The notes under the pieces are model-generated. The model was not told the origin of the DNA and did no database searches. It saw only the letters and a list, made by a program, of their open reading frames with translations. This document shows, in pieces, positions 6,565 to 16,065 of a stretch of DNA of 64,000 nt (position 1 is the stretch's first letter; every line of letters starts with the position of its first letter). The DNA is from Spirulina subsalsa PCC 9445. Lineage in GTDB: Bacteria; Cyanobacteriota; Cyanobacteriia; Cyanobacteriales; Spirulinaceae. The translations under genes and the position numbers were made by a program. Location of the stretch: assembly GCF_000314005.1 (NCBI RefSeq), contig NZ_JH980292.1, positions 2,824,779-2,888,778 on the forward strand, given 5' to 3'.

Positions 6565-9285
6565 CTACTGACGACGATCTAAGACATTCGCCAACAAAGC
6601 CACCGGAATCATGGGAATAGCAGGTAATGCACAAATCAGCCATTGATTCAGAGAAAGGGGAGCCGTTTCAAATAAATCATTCATCACACCCCATTGACTG
6701 AAGATAACCTGTAAAAGCACCGCACTACCGACCCCAAAGAAAATGGCCGAAGAATTCGACTCAGGACTAGGTAACTTACGCAGACGGCGGACAATTGCCA
6801 CCCCTAACTGACTGATACTGAGTAAATAGACAATCCGCGCCAAAACTAGGGCTTGAATCGCCATCGTGCGCCCAATCGCAATGTCTCCCGTCGTGGATCT
6901 GGCCCACTCGAAAATCCCGAAAATCAGAATCCAGTTAAACAGGGAAATTAAGCCAATCCGTTGTAAGAGTTTCCCGGAAAGCAGGGGGGCTTTAGGATTC
7001 AAGGGGGGCTGCTGCATAACCCCTAATGATTTCGGTTCAAAAGCCAAGGGAACCGTCATGGTGACTGAATTAATCATATTCAGCCAGAGAACCTGTAGAG
7101 AGAGAATGGGCAAATCTCGCGCCAAAACCGCACTAATCAGAATCGTCATCGACTCCCCCCCATTAACCGGGAGGAGGAAGGCGATCGCCTTTTGTAAATT
7201 CTGGTACACCGTGCGTCCTTCTTCCACAGCCGCCGAGATGGAGGCAAAATTATCATCGGTGAGTAACATGGCCGAAGCTTCCCGCGCCACATCCGTTCCC
7301 GCTTTGCCCATCGCAATCCCAATGTCAGCCTGTTTCAAGGCCGGGGCATCATTCACCCCATCCCCCGTCATGGCCACCACTTCGCCCTTACTTTGCAACG
7401 CTTCCACCAGTTGCAATTTTTGGGCTGGGGCGACGCGGGCAAAAACGACCCCATCCTCCACCGCTTGGGTCAGTTGATGGTCTTCCATTTTGCCCAACTC
7501 TCGCCCTTCAAAGGCTACTACTGGCCCGGATTTACCTAATCCCATCCGTTCTGCAATAGCCTTAGCGGTGGTGATGTGATCCCCAGTAATCATCTTGACC
7601 TGAATTCCGGCCGAGTGACAAGCATGAACCGAGGCGATCGCTTCTGGACGCGGAGGGTCAATCATCCCCTGTAGCCCCAGAAACTCTAACCCTGATTCTA
7701 AATCCCCATGATCTACCGAGTGGGTTTGATTGGGGACAATTTTCCGGGCAAAAGCCAACACCCGCAACCCTTGGGCGGCCATTGTTTCTACTTCTTGTTC
7801 AATAGGTTGGGGGTCAAGGGGAACGGTTTTCCCTCGGGCATTCAAGGTCTGAGAACAACGAGGCAGTAAGGCTTCCACCGACCCTTTCACATAGATCACC
7901 CGAGGGGAGTGATCATGAAGCGTGGCCATATACTGGTATTCCGACTCAAAGGGAATACTATCCAAGCGCGGCATCAATCCCATTAACCCCGATTTACTAT
8001 AGCCCATCTTTTTGGCGGCCGTAATCAGCGCCCCTTCGGTGGGATCTCCAATCACCGACCAATCATTCCCCTCTTGTTCTAAACGGGAATCATTACACAA
8101 TAAACCGGCCTTGAGACATTCATCTAAGACCGGGTGATTATCAAGACCAATGGTTTGATGGGCGGGGTCATCGGTGGCCAGTAAAATATCCCCCTTGGGA
8201 CTGTAACCCCCTCCGGTCACTTTATACTTTTCTCCCCCGGCATAAATCCGTTGTACGGTCATCTGGTTTTCGGTCAGGGTTCCGGTTTTGTCAGAACAAA
8301 TGACCGTCGCACTGCCCAAGGTTTCCACGGCTGGCAGTTTGCGGATAATGGCATTGCGCGCCGCCATCCGATTTACCCCAATGGCGAGGGTAATGGTGAC
8401 AACGGCCGGGAGTCCTTCGGGGATGGCACTAACGGCCAAAGCAACGGCCGCGTCAAACATATGCACCCAGGATTCCCCTTGTCCTAAACCGACGGCAAAG
8501 GTCAAACTGGCTAAACCGAGGATGACGTAGAGGAGGGTGTGGCTAAATTTCGCAAACTTGCGCGTTAAGGGGGTGCTGAGATTGACCTGTTTTTGTAAGG
8601 ATTGGGAAATTTTACCGACTTCCGTTTGATTGGCTGTGGCCACAACAACCCCTCGCCCTTGTCCAAAGGTGACAAAACTTCCGGCGTAGGCCATATTATG
8701 GCGTTCTGCAAGGGGGGTATCTTCGGCTAAGGTGTCCGTGGCTTTTTCTACGGGGACGGATTCCCCGGTGAGGGCGGACTCATCGACTTGTAAACTCCGC
8801 ACGCTGAGGAGTCGTAAGTCGGCGGGGACTTTATCTCCAGAGGCGATGAGGACAATATCCCCGGGGACTAATTCTTGAGACGGCACAGGATAGTTTTGCC
8901 CGTCACGGATGACGATGGCTTCTGTGGTGACGGCTTTGGCGAGGGAGGCGATCGCACCTTCAGCCTTGGCTTCTTGGACAAAGCCGATAATGGCGTTGAT
9001 TAACGTCACCCCCCAGATCACCGTTGCATCAGTCCAAGAGTTTAACAAGGCTTTTACCAACCCCGCAATGAGGAGGATATAAAGCAAGGGTTGATTAAAT
9101 TGTAAGAGAAACCGCAACCAAGCCGGTTTACCGGGTTGAAACTCCAGTTCATTGGGGCCATATTCTTCATAGCGTCGTGCCGTTTCTTCGGCAGTTAGCC
9201 CCTTTTCTAGATTGGTGTTAAATGATTCAATCACTCCTTGATCTGAGACAGCATGATAGGGGTGATTTGTAAGTTTAGGTGGCAT
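6565..9285 (-). CDS. P-type cation-transporting ATPase (P2 type, PacL/Ca2+-ATPase-like)
   Basis: A full-length 906-residue P-type ATPase. It has an N-terminal cation ATPase domain (GLTAEETARRYEEYGPNEL), the TGES actuator motif near 174, PEGLPA in transmembrane segment 4 near 290, the phosphorylation site DKTGT near 332, and the hinge MTGDGVNDAPALKQADIGIAMG. PEGLP-type M4 and the overall length fit the P2A/P2B Ca2+ pump group, although Na+ or other cations cannot be excluded. The C-terminus has the usual four hydrophobic segments. It is convergent with the ArsR gene across an 84-bp gap of G-rich repeat. Confidence 0.9.
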   Translation of the reverse strand: MPPKLTNHPYHAVSDQGVIESFNTNLEKGLTAEETARRYEEYGPNELEFQPGKPAWLRFLLQFNQPLLYILLIAGLVKALLNSWTDATVIWGVTLINAIIGFVQEAKAEGAIASLAKAVTTEAIVIRDGQNYPVPSQELVPGDIVLIASGDKVPADLRLLSVRSLQVDESALTGESVPVEKATDTLAEDTPLAERHNMAYAGSFVTFGQGRGVVVATANQTEVGKISQSLQKQVNLSTPLTRKFAKFSHTLLYVILGLASLTFAVGLGQGESWVHMFDAAVALAVSAIPEGLPAVVTITLAIGVNRMAARNAIIRKLPAVETLGSATVICSDKTGTLTENQMTVQRIYAGGEKYKVTGGGYSPKGDILLATDDPAHQTIGLDNHPVLDECLKAGLLCNDSRLEQEGNDWSVIGDPTEGALITAAKKMGYSKSGLMGLMPRLDSIPFESEYQYMATLHDHSPRVIYVKGSVEALLPRCSQTLNARGKTVPLDPQPIEQEVETMAAQGLRVLAFARKIVPNQTHSVDHGDLESGLEFLGLQGMIDPPRPEAIASVHACHSAGIQVKMITGDHITTAKAIAERMGLGKSGPVVAFEGRELGKMEDHQLTQAVEDGVVFARVAPAQKLQLVEALQSKGEVVAMTGDGVNDAPALKQADIGIAMGKAGTDVAREASAMLLTDDNFASISAAVEEGRTVYQNLQKAIAFLLPVNGGESMTILISAVLARDLPILSLQVLWLNMINSVTMTVPLAFEPKSLGVMQQPPLNPKAPLLSGKLLQRIGLISLFNWILIFGIFEWARSTTGDIAIGRTMAIQALVLARIVYLLSISQLGVAIVRRLRKLPSPESNSSAIFFGVGSAVLLQVIFSQWGVMNDLFETAPLSLNQWLICALPAIPMIPVALLANVLDRRQ

Positions 9286-9321
9286 AAGACCTCCGACTGA
9301 ACCCTGTGTCTACATCATTAT

Positions 9322-9435
9322 AGGGAACGGGGAACGGGGAACAGGGAACGGGGAATCGGGAATCGGGAATCGGGAATCGGGAGTAGGGAATCGGGAGTAG
9401 GGAATCGGGAATCGGGAGTAGGGAGTAGGGAATAG
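9322..9435. repeat. G-rich minisatellite (GGGAAC/GGGAATC/GGGAGTA units)
   Basis: About 16 imperfect units of 6-7 bp (GGGAACG, GGGAATC, GGGAGTA) run without interruption between the ATPase and RNase III genes. Similar arrays occur at ~26258, ~32461, ~48106 and ~51666. Reading frames across it are low-complexity artefacts. Unit number is likely to vary between strains by slippage. Confidence 0.85.
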
Positions 9436-9550
9436 GACGAATAGACATCTCCCCCTCTCCCCCCGTTCCCCGTTCCCTAAAATAAAAGAGTTTTGGCTAT
9501 TCACTAGCCACTATTGCCCTGCTCCCCCGCTCCCCTGCTCCCCTGCTCCC

Positions 9551-10234
9551 CTATACCCCTAATTGTTTTAAAGCTTTTTCTGCCGCTTGCTTCTCGGCGG
9601 CTTGTTTTTTGCGGCCTTGCCCCACACCGTAGACCTTCCCGGCTACACGCACCTCAATGATAAACTCCTTCGCATGATCAGGGCCGAACTCCTCCCGTAG
9701 CAGATATTCTGGGTTTTCCCCATGTTTCGCTAACGCCCACTGTTGAAACTGATTTTTAGGATCGATAAATTTGGGGCTTGGGTTTTTGGGAGAGGACTGA
9801 GTAATTTTATCGAGTCCTAATAGTAAAAAAGGCTCAACATAACGTTTCACCGCTTCAATTCCCGCCTCGCAAAAATACGCCCCAATCAGAGCTTCAAAAA
9901 CATCACAGAGTAGGGCGGGATTATCTCTACCCCCTTCCTGTTCCGCCCCTCGTCCTAGGCGCATCTTCTGGCCAGCGTCCAAAAGACGAGCGAAATAGGC
10001 AAACTGTTGTTCGTTCACTAAATTGGCGCGTAAACGAGTGAGTTGAGCTTCATCGAAATGCGGATACTTATGATACAAGAATTCACCGACTATAAAGCCT
10101 AAAACCGCATCTCCCAAAAATTCGAGTCGTTCATTATGTTGTCCTGTGTGAGGATGTTCATTAATATAAGAACGATGGGTTAAGGCTTGTTTGAATAATT
10201 TTTGATCTTGAATAGGAGGAAGTTCTTGCACCAT
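9551..10234 (-). CDS. rnc: ribonuclease III
   Basis: A 227-residue RNase III. The catalytic domain has the signature HNERLEFLGDAVLGFIVGEFLY, and the downstream acidic motif LLCDVFEALIGAYF supplies the second Mg2+ site. A C-terminal double-stranded RNA-binding domain spans ~150-225 (NPEYLLREEFGPDHAKEF, GRKKQAAEKQAAEKAL). It should process rRNA precursors and structured RNAs. Cyanobacteria often carry more than one rnc paralogue, so this may not be the only copy. Confidence 0.95.
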   Translation of the reverse strand: MVQELPPIQDQKLFKQALTHRSYINEHPHTGQHNERLEFLGDAVLGFIVGEFLYHKYPHFDEAQLTRLRANLVNEQQFAYFARLLDAGQKMRLGRGAEQEGGRDNPALLCDVFEALIGAYFCEAGIEAVKRYVEPFLLLGLDKITQSSPKNPSPKFIDPKNQFQQWALAKHGENPEYLLREEFGPDHAKEFIIEVRVAGKVYGVGQGRKKQAAEKQAAEKALKQLGV

Positions 10235-10683
10235 ATTTAAAACAACCGTAATTTTACGGATAAAATCTTGAGAAAGAACCTGTGATCAAACTCACATAAG
10301 GATGGTGTAGTTGATCGATGACCCCAAGACGGTTACTCATCATACTAAAACTTAACGGATGAGTTGGGTTATTTTTCCAGTAAAGGAAAACCCACATAAT
10401 CTTTAAGTGGCTCTGGCAAAACTTTACAGAACCTTCACCTATTAAGGTAAAAAATCCCTTTTAATAGGAATAGGTTAAACGACAGTTTACTGAGGGCATC
10501 ACCTAACACCAGAGCGGTTCATCGGAGCGGAGTAGTTCGCGTTAGTCCATCTCAGACCCATGAACCTCAGACAGATGAACAGAGCGAGGGGCAACTACAT
10601 CATTCTGACTCACTTCCTCAGACCTTAACAATTTCCAACAACTTTCAACAACAGCTAAACCGCAAGACGACAGGGAGATAACC
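10235..10683. other. intergenic region, divergent promoters of rnc and a PEP-CTERM gene
   Basis: No convincing gene is present. CCTATTAA (10438-10445) and TTAATAGG (10461-10468) form an 8-bp inverted repeat with a 15-nt loop. AAACTTTACA at ~10419-10428 recurs upstream of the next PEP-CTERM gene (~11996) and, inverted, upstream of the third (47260-47267). The PEP-CTERM leader appears long. Confidence 0.5.
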
Positions 10684-11574
10684 ATGAAAGGGACGATTAA
10701 ATCTTTATTACTCAGTGCTTCGATGGCCGTTGGGATGAGCGCGATCGCAACGAGCTCCGCTCTGGCTGCATCATTAACCAACGTGCAAATCTTCGGGACA
10801 GATTATCTGGTCTATGGTGCCGATGATGCTATTACTGCCTTAACAGATGGCGATCGCTACAGCCATATTGAGTTAAACGCTGGTGATGAGAACCTCAGCA
10901 CCAACACCACGGGCTTTACTGGACTATTAGGATCTAACGTCATCAGAGTAGAAGGCATTACTGACCAAGATTGGAGCAATGGTTTAGGCGCCCAGTGGTT
11001 AGCTGATTTTACAGCCGCTTATCCTACAATCGCTGGCGCGAGCTTTATGGGCGTTAATATCGGCTCTCTGATTACCAACACTGCCGCTACAGTGGTCGGA
11101 CGCGCTGGCGACCCCAATATTTCCTATATGGCAAAAGATACAACAACGGGTGTGATCGAAATGGACTTAATCGGTCACTACAACATTTGGGATGCGCCTT
11201 GGGTACAACTGGCCATTAATGAGCAAGTTCAAATCCTCTCCGCCCAAACTGGAATGCCCGTCTGGATGGTGGCTATGGGCGTTAATAGTTTCATGGCTGA
11301 CCTCAGACAAGCGGTTCCCCTGCTGCAAATCAGCGAAATTGCTAAAGTCACCATTGATGGTCAAGTGTCCTATGCTTATGGCTTCTCTGCCGTTCAAACT
11401 GGGGTTTTAGCCGCCGATGCAGGCATGGGTGATTCTTCCTCTCACACTGGGCGTTACACCATCGCCCTCCAAGGAACTCCTGAAGAAGAGCGGGCTGATG
11501 TTCCTGAACCTTCTCTCATGATTGGTTTAGCATTGGTTGGGGGTGCGTTTGTTGCTTCTAAACGCAAATCCTAG
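10684..11574 (+). CDS. PEP-CTERM sorted secreted protein
   Basis: A 296-residue exported protein with an N-terminal signal (LLLSASMAVGMSAIATSSALA). The C-terminal PEP-CTERM tail is DVPEPSLMIGLALVGGAFVASKRKS, with motif, hydrophobic helix and basic end. The body (TDYLVYGADDAITALTDGDRYSHI, WDAPWVQLAI) is not a domain I recognise. PEP-CTERM proteins are cut and anchored by an exosortase and are often surface or extracellular-matrix proteins. AGGGAGA precedes the ATG. A strong terminator follows about 140 bp downstream. Confidence 0.88.
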   Translation: MKGTIKSLLLSASMAVGMSAIATSSALAASLTNVQIFGTDYLVYGADDAITALTDGDRYSHIELNAGDENLSTNTTGFTGLLGSNVIRVEGITDQDWSNGLGAQWLADFTAAYPTIAGASFMGVNIGSLITNTAATVVGRAGDPNISYMAKDTTTGVIEMDLIGHYNIWDAPWVQLAINEQVQILSAQTGMPVWMVAMGVNSFMADLRQAVPLLQISEIAKVTIDGQVSYAYGFSAVQTGVLAADAGMGDSSSHTGRYTIALQGTPEEERADVPEPSLMIGLALVGGAFVASKRKS

Positions 11575-11716
11575 GATTTCTCTTCTAAAACCCTTCTCTT
11601 CTCGCTTGAGGCTGAATCAGCACCTGTTGCTTCTCTACAATCAGCCTCATCCTTGAGGAATAAGTTGCGTCTAGGTCCAAGGGAGTTCGTTCACTCCCTT
11701 TCTCCATTTTTTCCCT

Positions 11717-11746
11717 AACCTTCCCATCATGGGAAGGTTATTTTTT
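11717..11746 (+). terminator. rho-independent terminator of the first PEP-CTERM gene
   Basis: A perfect 10-bp stem AACCTTCCCA / TGGGAAGGTT with a 3-nt loop (TCA) is followed by ATTTTTT. It lies about 140 bp past the stop codon of the PEP-CTERM gene on the same strand. Confidence 0.85.
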
Positions 11747-12310
11747 GGCTTGATTTCCCCAGGGCCTACCTCGGGCTGGCTGAAATGGATGCTCCACCAC
11801 CAGAAATAATGCAATAGGAAGGACTCTAGAGTACGGGTTAGCGATAGACCTTGCCTAGATGTTCAGCGAATTCCTTCCGAATCAGCCAACTGGAAATCCT
11901 ATTGATGGGGAAAATCGCTAATAAAACAACCGCCAAATGATGGATAAATTTCATCTTTTTGTTGATCAACTAAGCTATTTTACTTGACTTTATCTAAACT
12001 TTACAAATTAGCTTAGATAGTTTACGCTATCTTCATAAAAGATTCAGTAAGATTACTGAAATAAGAAAGTACAATTTTCGGTTACAGACTCCGAATATTT
12101 GAGGATATCTTAATCCACAGGTCAATAGTCCGATCTCTTGGAACAAACATCAGGAGTTTGAGCAGACCTTCGGGAGAAGTAGTCAATTCTAACAATGGTC
12201 ATTGATTACCCACCCGTCACACATCCTCGGTTTACTTCCCTATCTCCCCCAGAAAATCATCGGGTGTCAGTCTAGACAAATTCACAGTCTATTTATGGGG
12301 CTTTAGTATT
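11747..12310. other. intergenic region and leader of the second PEP-CTERM gene
   Basis: No supported gene. The first part is ordinary and the stretch from ~11950 to ~12080 is AT-rich. AAACTTTACA at ~11996-12005 matches the stretch upstream of the preceding PEP-CTERM gene. A 38-codon minus-strand frame (11838-11954) is open but has no supporting evidence. Confidence 0.4.
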
Positions 12311-13372
12311 ATGAGTATTCAAAGAATGTCTTGGACGGCTTCCCTTGCGGCAGTAATGTTAGTGGGAGGATGGCAAGGGCAAATCGCAGAAGCAGCGACT
12401 CTGATTCTCTATGATGGAGGAGCTAATAATTTGCCGAGTCAACAAGGTGAACTGGCGTTTGGGGCTTTTTATAATAGCAGTCTGCTTTCTAATGAAACTC
12501 GCTTTGTCACGCCGGGTGATGGTGGGGTTACTTTTGTGACCAATAATGTGGGGAATACGCTAGTGGGAAGTCGTTACAATGCGACCTATGCGGGTTATAG
12601 CAATTACAGTCCTTTTATGGGAATTCCTGTTAATCCGGCTTTTCCCACCTTAGACACAACGGTAGGTTTTACGCTGTCGTTTAATTTAGCGATTCAGAAT
12701 GCTTTTAATCCTTCCCCGAATGAGGCGGGTTTTAGTGTGTTGGCGATCGCGGATAATGGTTGGGGAATTGAGTTAGGCTTTACCCAAAATAGTATTTTCA
12801 GCCAGTCTGGGGATTTCACGGCCTCTCAAAGTGCAGGGCATAATACCAGTGTTGCAACCCAGTATGATTTACAAATTCTCGATCAGACCTATCGCTTATT
12901 GGTCAATGGGACGGAATTGTTAATGGGACAATTACAGCAATATGGCCAACGCTCCAGCAATCCCTTACCTTTTAATCCCTACGCTCAAAGTAATTATCTG
13001 TTCTTGGGTGATAATAGTCCTAGCAGTCATGCTACGGTGAGGTTGTTCTCTGCACAAATCGATACAACACCCGGAACTATTGATTTTGGAGGAAGTGATG
13101 CTGACTCTGGAACTGGAGGAGGGAATGATTCCGACTCTGGAACTGGCGGAGGAAGTGATGCTGACTCTGGAACTGGAGGAGGGAATGATTCCGACTCTGG
13201 GAATGGGGGCAGTGGAGATCATGACGAGGGGGATGGGACAGATATCACGAACGGGAATGGTCATGGGGAGAACTCCGACGATACTACTAAAGTACCCGAA
13301 CCTTCTGCCTTAGTGGGTTTAGGTGCGATCGCCACTTTCTGCTTACGTCAACGCTTCCAACAAAAACCTTGA
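12311..13372 (+). CDS. PEP-CTERM protein with Asp/Gly-rich tandem repeat linker
   Basis: A 353-residue exported protein with signal peptide (TASLAAVMLVGGWQGQIAEA). A beta-rich domain at ~30-255 resembles the choice-of-anchor type found in many PEP-CTERM proteins (LLVNGTELLMGQ, NYLFLGDNSPSSHATVRLF). An acidic linker at ~258-310 is built of GGGxDxDSGT repeats. The sorting tail is KVPEPSALVGLGAIATFCLRQ. At DNA level the linker carries a 60-bp unit repeated about twice at ~13086-13205, so its length may vary. Probable surface or matrix protein. Confidence 0.85.
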   Translation: MSIQRMSWTASLAAVMLVGGWQGQIAEAATLILYDGGANNLPSQQGELAFGAFYNSSLLSNETRFVTPGDGGVTFVTNNVGNTLVGSRYNATYAGYSNYSPFMGIPVNPAFPTLDTTVGFTLSFNLAIQNAFNPSPNEAGFSVLAIADNGWGIELGFTQNSIFSQSGDFTASQSAGHNTSVATQYDLQILDQTYRLLVNGTELLMGQLQQYGQRSSNPLPFNPYAQSNYLFLGDNSPSSHATVRLFSAQIDTTPGTIDFGGSDADSGTGGGNDSDSGTGGGSDADSGTGGGNDSDSGNGGSGDHDEGDGTDITNGNGHGENSDDTTKVPEPSALVGLGAIATFCLRQRFQQKP

Positions 13373-13402
13373 TTCAGCCAGCCCTAGGTAGGGCTGGCTG
13401 AA
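13373..13402. terminator. strong hairpin after the second PEP-CTERM gene (also element end)
   Basis: A perfect 14-bp stem TTCAGCCAGCCCTA / TAGGGCTGGCTGAA with a 2-nt loop begins at the gene's stop codon. It has no U-tract. The right arm is also the left terminal inverted repeat of the small element at 13389-13532. It may therefore be an accidental or recruited terminator. Confidence 0.55.
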
Positions 13403-13532
13403 TAAGTCCGAGAGTTGGGGAGTCGGGAGTCGGGAATAGGCAATCGTGCCAGTTTTAGATGATCTGTTCCCTGTTAAGAGTTCCCTGTTCCCTTGTTGAG
13501 CCTAGCATAGGCGTGTTATTCAGCAGACCCTA
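13389..13532. mobile_element. MITE-like element, copy A (144 bp)
   Basis: The ends TAGGGCTGGCTGAATAA and TTATTCAGCAGACCCTA are 17-bp terminal inverted repeats with two mismatches. The interior has a GGGAGTC minisatellite, a segment reading CAATCGTGCCAGTTTTAGAT, and a segment around GTTGAGCCTAGCATAGGCGT. Near-identical copies lie at 32564-32697 (inverted, one end lost) and 48077-48234. No coding capacity. It is presumably moved in trans by a transposase not in this window. Confidence 0.75.
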
Positions 13533-13595
13533 GGTAGATAAGCGCGACGGATTCCGCCTAAAATGCTCTTGATTCAGCCATCATAAATCAAGCCT

Positions 13596-14438
13596 GTGAT
13601 AACAAAAGAGTCGATTTCTGTCGGAGCATTAGATTGGTTTTACCGAAAAGTCCAAGCGGAACGAGAAACGGATAAAGGACCCGTGATTCTTCTGCACGGT
13701 ATCCCCTCCCAAAGCTATAGTTGGCGGTGGCTCATGCCTGCCCTTGCAGAACAGGGGATGGATGCGATCGCACCGGATTGGATTGGTCACGGATTTTCCG
13801 CTAAACCTGATAAACGGGATTTTGCCTACACCCCAGATGCTTATATACAAGCTCTGGGCGACCTTCTTGATGCTTTAGAGATTCAAACCTGTTCTATCGC
13901 GGTTCAAGGCTTTTTAGGCTCCGTTGGGCTACAATTTGCCTTGCGGAATCGCGATCGCCTAGAACGCCTCATGATCTTTAATACCCCCCTCAGTCCTAGT
14001 GCTAAACTGCCCTGGAAAATGCAGCAGTGGGGCATCCCCCTAGTGGGCGATATGTTAACCCAAGATCCCTTACTGATTGACCGCACTTTAGAGGGAGGCA
14101 GTGGGTTCCAAATTTCTGATGACGATCTCGACATCTACCGTCGCCCCTTCCTGCAAACCTCCTCCACTGGGCGTTCCCTCGTCGCCACCATCAAAAACCT
14201 CCAACTGCCCCAAGCGACGGCCGAAATTGCCGAGGGACTGAAAACCTGGACAAAACCCACCCAAATTATCTGGGGAATGCTCGATCCTTGGCTCGACAGT
14301 GCCATGGTCGAACCCTTCGCCAGTCAGTCTAATGTGGAATGGGTAAAACTGCCCGAAGCCAAACACTACCCCCAAGAACACTGGGGAGAAGAAATCGAAC
14401 CGGATTTAGTAACTTTTTTGCGCCGTCAGTTCGTTTAA
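13596..14438 (+). CDS. alpha/beta-hydrolase fold protein lacking the usual nucleophile
   Basis: A 280-residue protein from a GTG start, with the fold of haloalkane dehalogenase-like alpha/beta hydrolases. The oxyanion segment is LLHGIPSQSYSW, the cap follows IAPDWIGHGFSAKP, the acid candidate is GMLDPWL, and the His candidate is AKHYPQEHWG. At the nucleophile elbow (~residues 104-111) it reads VQGFLGSVG where active family members have VHDWGG or GHSxGG, so the Asp/Ser nucleophile is replaced. It may be a non-catalytic member or use another residue. Substrate unknown. It lies just upstream of psbQ on the same strand. Confidence 0.8.
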   Translation: MITKESISVGALDWFYRKVQAERETDKGPVILLHGIPSQSYSWRWLMPALAEQGMDAIAPDWIGHGFSAKPDKRDFAYTPDAYIQALGDLLDALEIQTCSIAVQGFLGSVGLQFALRNRDRLERLMIFNTPLSPSAKLPWKMQQWGIPLVGDMLTQDPLLIDRTLEGGSGFQISDDDLDIYRRPFLQTSSTGRSLVATIKNLQLPQATAEIAEGLKTWTKPTQIIWGMLDPWLDSAMVEPFASQSNVEWVKLPEAKHYPQEHWGEEIEPDLVTFLRRQFV

Positions 14439-14494
14439 GGTCGCGAAACTCTGTATTCTAGTGATATCAAATCGATTGAATTCCAAAACCCATT

Positions 14495-14947
14495 ATGAAA
14501 CAGTTAAGGTCTATTCTGGCTTTGCTTTTGGTCTTAATGACCTCCTTCCTCGTCGCCTGTGGGAGTGGTGTTGCGAAAGCTCCCCCCACCTACACTCCCG
14601 AGAAAGTGGCTGAAATTGCCACCTATCTCGCCCCGGTTAAAGCGGCTAGAGAACGGATGCCCGAGTTAGGGAAACTCATTGAAAAAAAAGAATGGAATGA
14701 CGTTGATTCCTTTATTCACGGTCCCCTCGGCGACTTACGCGCCAGCACCAGCGCCGTCACCCGCGCCCTGTTAACTAAAGATCAACCCCCAGCCGCAGAC
14801 ACGGCGAAAGAATTATTCGCCCACTTTGAACGCATTGATGAAGCCGCCCAAGGTCGCGCCTATAAGTTGGCAGTGGATGAGTATAAAGGGGCTGTGGGGG
14901 ATTTTGATGCCTTTATTAACTTGATTCCCACTCAGAGTGATTCATGA
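14495..14947 (+). CDS. psbQ: photosystem II extrinsic protein PsbQ (CyanoQ) lipoprotein
   Basis: A 150-residue protein with lipoprotein signal peptide (SILALLLVLMTSFLVAC) and lipobox Cys near 22. The four-helix PsbQ body contains YTPEKVAEIATYLAPVKAARERMPEL, KEWNDVDSFIHGPLGDLR and the closing YKGAVGDFDAFINLIP. CyanoQ sits on the lumenal side of photosystem II and stabilises the oxygen-evolving complex. The stop codon overlaps the start of the next gene by 4 bp (ATGA), so the two are translationally coupled. Confidence 0.93.
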   Translation: MKQLRSILALLLVLMTSFLVACGSGVAKAPPTYTPEKVAEIATYLAPVKAARERMPELGKLIEKKEWNDVDSFIHGPLGDLRASTSAVTRALLTKDQPPAADTAKELFAHFERIDEAAQGRAYKLAVDEYKGAVGDFDAFINLIPTQSDS

Positions 14948-16065
14948 GTCGAGTGGTTATTGTCGGGGGGGGGATTGTCGGAGCGGCGATCGCCTATGAG
15001 TTAAGTTTAGTGGCAGGGTTGGAGATTACCCTGTTGGAGCGCGCTGTTCCGGCATCGGGGTCTACCAACGCCGCCCTCGGCGTACTCATGGGGGCCATTA
15101 GCCAGAAAAACAAGGGCAGGGCTTGGCAATTGCGCGCCACCAGTATTCAACGCTATACTGCCCTGCTCCCCCAACTAACCGCAGAACTGGGGCAACCTAT
15201 CCCCCACAATAATCAGGGAATTTTGATGCTCTGTTTTGACCCCACAGAACTCCCCCGTTGGCAAAAGCTGATTGAACAACGGGGGAGCCAAGGCTGGAGG
15301 CTGGAACTGTGGGATCAGGAGCAACTGCGCGATCGCACCCCCCAAGTTAAAACCTCTCGGGCGATCGCCGCCATCTATTCCCCCCAAGACCTACAACTTG
15401 ACCCCACCGCCGTTACCCAAGCCTTCCTCACCGCCGCCCAAAATCGCGGCGTAACCTGTCAATTTGGGGTTGAAGTTCAAAATTTCTCGGCAACCGCCCC
15501 AGAAGGCGCAGAAACCCGCCAATGCCATCACGTTCAAACCACGATAGGATCTCTTGACTGTGAGTGGTTAGTCCTGGCCGCCGGATTAGGTTCAACCGCC
15601 CTCACCCAAGCCCTCGCCAGTCCCGTTGATATACGCCCCGTATTAGGACAAGCCCTACATCTGGAGTTAGATCACCCCCTCAATGACTCGTTTCAACCTG
15701 TGATCACCGGGGAAGATGTGCATATTGTCCCCGTCGGGCGTTCTCAATACTGGCTGGGGGCAACGGTGGAATTTCCCAATCATCAGGGGGAATTAGTGGC
15801 GAATCCGGTTTTATTGGAAGAAGTGCGACAACGGGCGAGTGAATTTTGTCCCGACTTAGCCACCGCCAAAATTATCCGCATTTGGTCGGGTCAGCGCCCC
15901 CGTCCCGAAGGTCGCCCAGCGCCCATTATTGAACCGCTTCAAGGGTATAGCAATGTGATTTTAGCAACGGGACATTACCGCAATGGGGTTCTTCTTGCCC
16001 CGGCTACAGCCCTAGCGGTCCGGGATTGGGTAACAGGAGAGTATGTTAATCCTAGCGTAAGCTAG
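14944..16065 (+). CDS. FAD-dependent oxidoreductase, DadA/glycine oxidase-like
   Basis: A 373-residue DAO-family flavoenzyme. The N-terminal Rossmann motif is VVIVGGGIVGAAIAYEL, then ERAVPASGSTNAALGVLMG. The C-terminus has IRIWSGQRPRPEGRPAPIIEPL and the flavin-contact end VILATGHYRNGVLLAPATA, typical of ThiO/DadA proteins. It probably oxidises glycine or a D-amino acid; ThiO-type glycine oxidase is one option. It overlaps psbQ by 4 bp. Its 3' end overlaps the convergent PAS-GGDEF-EAL gene by 14 bp. Confidence 0.87.
   Translation: MSRVVIVGGGIVGAAIAYELSLVAGLEITLLERAVPASGSTNAALGVLMGAISQKNKGRAWQLRATSIQRYTALLPQLTAELGQPIPHNNQGILMLCFDPTELPRWQKLIEQRGSQGWRLELWDQEQLRDRTPQVKTSRAIAAIYSPQDLQLDPTAVTQAFLTAAQNRGVTCQFGVEVQNFSATAPEGAETRQCHHVQTTIGSLDCEWLVLAAGLGSTALTQALASPVDIRPVLGQALHLELDHPLNDSFQPVITGEDVHIVPVGRSQYWLGATVEFPNHQGELVANPVLLEEVRQRASEFCPDLATAKIIRIWSGQRPRPEGRPAPIIEPLQGYSNVILATGHYRNGVLLAPATALAVRDWVTGEYVNPSVS

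Noticed and set aside
9310-9504. Frame rich in Pro, Ser and Arg over the repeats
   Set aside because: Low-complexity translation of a 7-bp minisatellite. Similar frames at 51646-51892 and 28131-28394 were rejected for the same reason.
11838-11954. 38-codon minus-strand frame with one hydrophobic segment
   Set aside because: No clear ribosome-binding site, no recognised family, and it lies in the leader of a plus-strand gene.
12965-13313. Alternative frames across the Asp/Gly repeat region
   Set aside because: They are shadows of the 60-bp repeat inside the PEP-CTERM gene.
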